DNA of 64,000 bases from JAFALK01 sp036500605 (lineage in GTDB: Bacteria; Pseudomonadota; Gammaproteobacteria; Burkholderiales; Burkholderiaceae_C), in NCBI GenBank assembly GCA_036500605.1, contig DASYBU010000029.1, positions 1-64,000 on the forward strand, written 5' to 3'. Below the pieces are notes generated by a model. That model was not told the DNA's origin, did not search any database, and saw only the letters and a program-made list of their open reading frames with translations. Both the position numbers and the translations under genes were made by a program. Positions 61,366-64,000 of the stretch are shown here, piece by piece. Numbering within the stretch: the first letter of the stretch is position 1; every line of letters starts with the position of its first letter.

Positions 61366-62164
61366 GCAGATTCACGCTTCCTTCTACCGTTTCGTCGCGC
61401 TCCCGGATCCCGAAGCCCTGGCGGTACGCCTGCGCGAGATGGTCGCCGGCATCGGCGGCAACATCCTGGTGGCGCCCGAAGGCATCAGCGGCGCGATCGC
61501 GGCCGAGCCCGCGGTGCTGCATGCCTTCGAAGAAGAGCTAACCCGCGAATTCGACGGCGCCTTTGCCGGCATGAGCTTCAAGCACAGCGCCTGCGCGACA
61601 AAGCCTTTCCACCTGATCAAGGTCCACACCAAACCCGAGATCGTGGCTTTCGGTGTGCCCGGCGTCACGGCATCCGGCCATGTGGACTCGCATGTCTCGC
61701 CCGAGCGCTTTCGCGAGCTGCTCGATGACCCCGAGGTGCTGGTGCTCGACAACCGCAACAGCTTCGAGTTCAAACTCGGCCGCTTCCGCGGCGCGGTCGA
61801 CCCGCAGGTGGCCAACTTCCGCGACTTCCCCGCCTACGTCGAGGCGCATGCCGACGAGTGGAAAGCCGCCGGCAAGAAGATCGCCATGTACTGCACGGGC
61901 GGCATCCGCTGCGAGAAGACCAGCGCCTGGATGCAGGACCAGGGCCTGAGCGTGTTCCAGCTCGACGGCGGCATCCTCAACTATTTCCAGGCCCTGCCCG
62001 ACGCCGATGCCGACTGGCAGGGCGAATGCTTTGTGTTCGACAAGCGCATCGCCATCGACACGCACCTGCAAGAGACCGCGACCACGGCCGAGCAGGCTTA
62101 TGCCGACGACCCGCAAGGGGCTTGGCGGCTGGCCCGGGCAAAGCGCCTGGACCCGCAGGGATAA
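61358..62164 (+). CDS. trhO: tRNA uridine 34 hydroxylase (TrhO, rhodanese family)
   Basis: 268 residues. N-terminal YceA-like domain (SEQIHASFYRFVALPDPEAL), rhodanese domain (about 120-215) with the active-site loop YCTGGIRCEKTSAWM. TrhO hydroxylates U34 of some tRNAs using oxygen. ATG 61358 overlaps the upstream fusion gene by 8 bases. murA-like gene follows after 32 bases. Confidence 0.9.
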   Translation: MSEQIHASFYRFVALPDPEALAVRLREMVAGIGGNILVAPEGISGAIAAEPAVLHAFEEELTREFDGAFAGMSFKHSACATKPFHLIKVHTKPEIVAFGVPGVTASGHVDSHVSPERFRELLDDPEVLVLDNRNSFEFKLGRFRGAVDPQVANFRDFPAYVEAHADEWKAAGKKIAMYCTGGIRCEKTSAWMQDQGLSVFQLDGGILNYFQALPDADADWQGECFVFDKRIAIDTHLQETATTAEQAYADDPQGAWRLARAKRLDPQG

Positions 62165-62196
62165 TCACCGTTCGCACCCGGAAATTCTTCATCTCC

Positions 62197-63498
62197 ATGT
62201 CCAATCTGATCGTCCACGGCGGCACTCCTCTCAAGGGCCGCATCATTCCTTCGGCCAACAAGAACGCGGTCCTGCCGATTCTTTGCGCGACGCTGCTGAC
62301 GGCGGAGCCGATCCGGCTCAAGGGCATCCCCGAGATCACCGATGTGCGCAAGATCCTCGAGGTCTTCAAGAAGCTCGGCTCGCAGGTCGAGGTCGACTAC
62401 GCCACCGGCATCCTCGACGTGCACCACCAGCACACGCATTTCGATTCCGCGGTCGACCGCCTGCCCGAGGAAATGCGCAGCTCGATCATGCTGGTGCCGG
62501 GCCTGATGGCGCGCTTCGGCGCCGCCCGCATCGAGGACGACGTGACCGGCTGCACGCTCGGCGCGCGCGAGATCGACCCGCATGTGGAAGTGTTCGAGCG
62601 CTTCGGCGCCACGGTCGCACGCCAACCCGACGGGCTGACGCTCAAGGTCGACGGCAAGCTGCGGGCCAACAACCACTGGACGGACTACGCCTCGGTCACC
62701 ACGACCGAGAACTTCGTGCTGTGCGCCGCGCTGGCTAACGGCACGTCCACACTGACCAACGCCGCCAGCGAACCGCATGTGCAGGAGTTCTGCAAGTTCA
62801 TGCTGATGCTGGGCGCCAGGATCGAAGGCCTGGGCACCTCGCGCGTGACGATCCACGGCGTCGAGAAGCTCGGCGGAGGCGAGTTCACCTTCGCCGAAGA
62901 CTTCCACGAGATCGTCACCTTCCTGGCGCTGGGCGCGATCACCGGCGGCGATGTGCGCGTCAAGAACTCGCACCCCGAGCAGTTCCCGCTGCTCGACCGC
63001 ACCTTCGCCAAGTTCGGCGTGACGATCGTCCATGAAGACGGCTGGTCGCGCTGCGAGGCGCAGTTCCCGCTCAAGGTGAAGGAGCCCTTCACGCGCAACA
63101 TCCTGCAGAAGGTCGAGGCCGCGCCCTGGCCTTATCTCCCGGTCGACCTGCTGCCGATCTTCGTGGCGCTCGGCGTCAAGGCCGAGGGCAGCGTGATGTT
63201 CTGGAACAAGGTCTATGACGGCGCGATGGGCTGGACCTCCGAGCTGGCCAAGTTCGGCGGCCATGCCTTCCAGGCCGATCCGCACCGCATCGTCACCTTC
63301 GGCGGCAAACCCCTGTCGGCGGCCGAGGTCGAGAGCCCCTACATCATCCGCGTGGCGATTGCCCTGCTGATGGTGGCGGCCAGCATTCCGGGTAAATCCG
63401 TGATCCGCAACGCAACACCTGTGCGCCGCGCGCACCCGCAGTTCGCTGAGAATATCCGCAAGCTCGGGGCACAAATCGAATGGGTCGAAAGCGATTGA
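62197..63498 (+). CDS. murA: UDP-N-acetylglucosamine 1-carboxyvinyltransferase family (MurA-like)
   Basis: 433 residues, EPSP-synthase fold. KN of the active site (SANKNAVLPIL, about 19-29), and the loop with Cys at TGCTLGAR (about 112-119, equivalent of Cys115) are present. Compared with E. coli MurA recalled from memory, many regions differ strongly (for example DYASVTTTENFVLCAAL and VDLLPIFVALGVKAEG), so it belongs to a divergent branch. First committed step of peptidoglycan synthesis if orthologous. ATG 62197. Confidence 0.85.
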   Translation: MSNLIVHGGTPLKGRIIPSANKNAVLPILCATLLTAEPIRLKGIPEITDVRKILEVFKKLGSQVEVDYATGILDVHHQHTHFDSAVDRLPEEMRSSIMLVPGLMARFGAARIEDDVTGCTLGAREIDPHVEVFERFGATVARQPDGLTLKVDGKLRANNHWTDYASVTTTENFVLCAALANGTSTLTNAASEPHVQEFCKFMLMLGARIEGLGTSRVTIHGVEKLGGGEFTFAEDFHEIVTFLALGAITGGDVRVKNSHPEQFPLLDRTFAKFGVTIVHEDGWSRCEAQFPLKVKEPFTRNILQKVEAAPWPYLPVDLLPIFVALGVKAEGSVMFWNKVYDGAMGWTSELAKFGGHAFQADPHRIVTFGGKPLSAAEVESPYIIRVAIALLMVAASIPGKSVIRNATPVRRAHPQFAENIRKLGAQIEWVESD

Positions 63499-64000
63499 GG
63501 ACATGGGCGGCGGCAGCTCTTGCCGCCTGCCTCGGCATCATGGGTTCTGCGCAGGCCGGGCCCGCGGAGCCGCTGACCATCACCTGGCTGGTGCTGGAGA
63601 TGCCACCGCATTTCAGCTACCCGGAAGGCCACCCGCCGCGGACTGCGGCCGAGCTGGGCCAGCACGGCGAGATCGACGGCATGCAGCGCCTGCTGATCGC
63701 GCAGATGCCCAGCACCATCCAGCACCAGTTCGTTGAAGCGGGCCTGATGCGTTTCGAGAGCATGGCCAAGCAGGGCGAGGCGGTCTGCTCGATGTTCCAT
63801 GTGAAGACGCCGGAGCGGCTGCAATGGCTGTACTTCACCCACCTGCTGCCGCCGCTGGACTCGCGCGATCTGCACGTGGTCGTGCGCCGCGAGTCGCTCA
63901 AGCGCTTCACCGATCATGGCCAGAGCCTGCAACTGGCCGAACTGCTGCAACGCAAGGATCTCGCGGGCCTGCTGCCGCGTAACCGCGCCTACGGCTCGCG
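63495..64000 (+). CDS. Secreted solute-binding-like protein (TIGR02285-type), partial
   Basis: Starts at TTG 63495, overlapping the murA stop by four bases (TTGA). It is open to the window end (168 codons seen). A signal peptide of about 21 residues (RTWAAAALAACLGIMGSAQA) is followed by LTITWLVLEMPPHFSYPEG and GEAVCSMFHVKTPERLQWLYF. This looks like the periplasmic amino-acid-binding-like family TIGR02285. The overlapping frame at 63503-63736 is a shadow. Confidence 0.8.
   Translation, partial: MRTWAAAALAACLGIMGSAQAGPAEPLTITWLVLEMPPHFSYPEGHPPRTAAELGQHGEIDGMQRLLIAQMPSTIQHQFVEAGLMRFESMAKQGEAVCSMFHVKTPERLQWLYFTHLLPPLDSRDLHVVVRRESLKRFTDHGQSLQLAELLQRKDLAGLLPRNRAYGS

Overview
The window looks like a chromosomal segment of a high-GC betaproteobacterium of the order Burkholderiales (Rubrivivax/Leptothrix/Roseateles type; genus not resolvable). 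Supporting signs are the very high third-position GC, kdsD-kdsC-lptC, a PEP-CTERM protein, creBCD with marC, NosZ-free housekeeping gene content, and a GC-rich dispersed repeat of the CCCCCGAGGGGG type known from this order. No phage, IS element, CRISPR array, tRNA or rRNA gene was recognised.

Layout. 1-333: non-coding repeat region with two copies of a hairpin element. 338-3095 (minus): kup potassium importer, a PH-like membrane protein and a small membrane protein. 3247-6483: orphan antitoxin-like gene, a repeat, a KdpE/KdpD-like two-component pair without kdpFABC, an isochorismatase-family hydrolase. 6567-17893: oligopeptide-type ABC transporter, with four tandem paralogous binding proteins on the minus strand facing two permeases and a double ATPase on the plus strand; a third copy of the hairpin element sits inside the permease-ATPase operon. 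17991-22234: two TPR-GGDEF diguanylate cyclases in an overlapping pair. 22244-22957: vapBC with a palindromic operator. 22994-24544: acyl-CoA dehydrogenase and a DUF2805-like gene joined by a repeat carrying a micro-ORF. 24637-29292: Kef-type and NhaP-type antiporters (divergent), two lipoproteins. 29315-31470: ParE/Phd pair and glutamate dehydrogenase. 31555-36117: PEP-CTERM trypsin-like protease, PAP2 phosphatase, kdsD, kdsC, lptC, SDR. 36218-37909: glycine-rich RRM protein and a membrane protein. 37936-42165: marC-creB-creC-creD with a perfect CreB tag before creD. 42208-49244: GMC oxidoreductase, leucyl aminopeptidase, a small ORF, a three-hairpin region, a SNF2 helicase, a membrane protein and a DTW-domain protein whose start codon lies in a 63-nt palindrome. 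49305-55526: gshA, a DsrE-like protein, a DUF2939 protein, trpS with a C-terminal extension, and an EAL phosphodiesterase. 55539-58885: MFS transporter, LysR regulator, SDR, tautomerase. 58903-64000: psd, a cysteine-desulfurase/rhodanese fusion, trhO, a murA-like gene and the start of a secreted solute-binding-like protein.

Themes. Monovalent cation handling recurs (kup, KdpDE-like, Kef, NhaP). Envelope biogenesis recurs (kdsD/kdsC/lptC, psd, murA, PAP2). Cyclic-di-GMP signalling has three proteins. The most unusual signal is non-coding: a 72-74 nt hairpin present three times with an invariant 24-nt apical loop, stems whose sequence changes in a base-pair-preserving way, and two G-U wobble pairs kept at the same positions in every copy. 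One copy appears as an insertion relative to an 'empty' copy of the same flanking repeat in this window.
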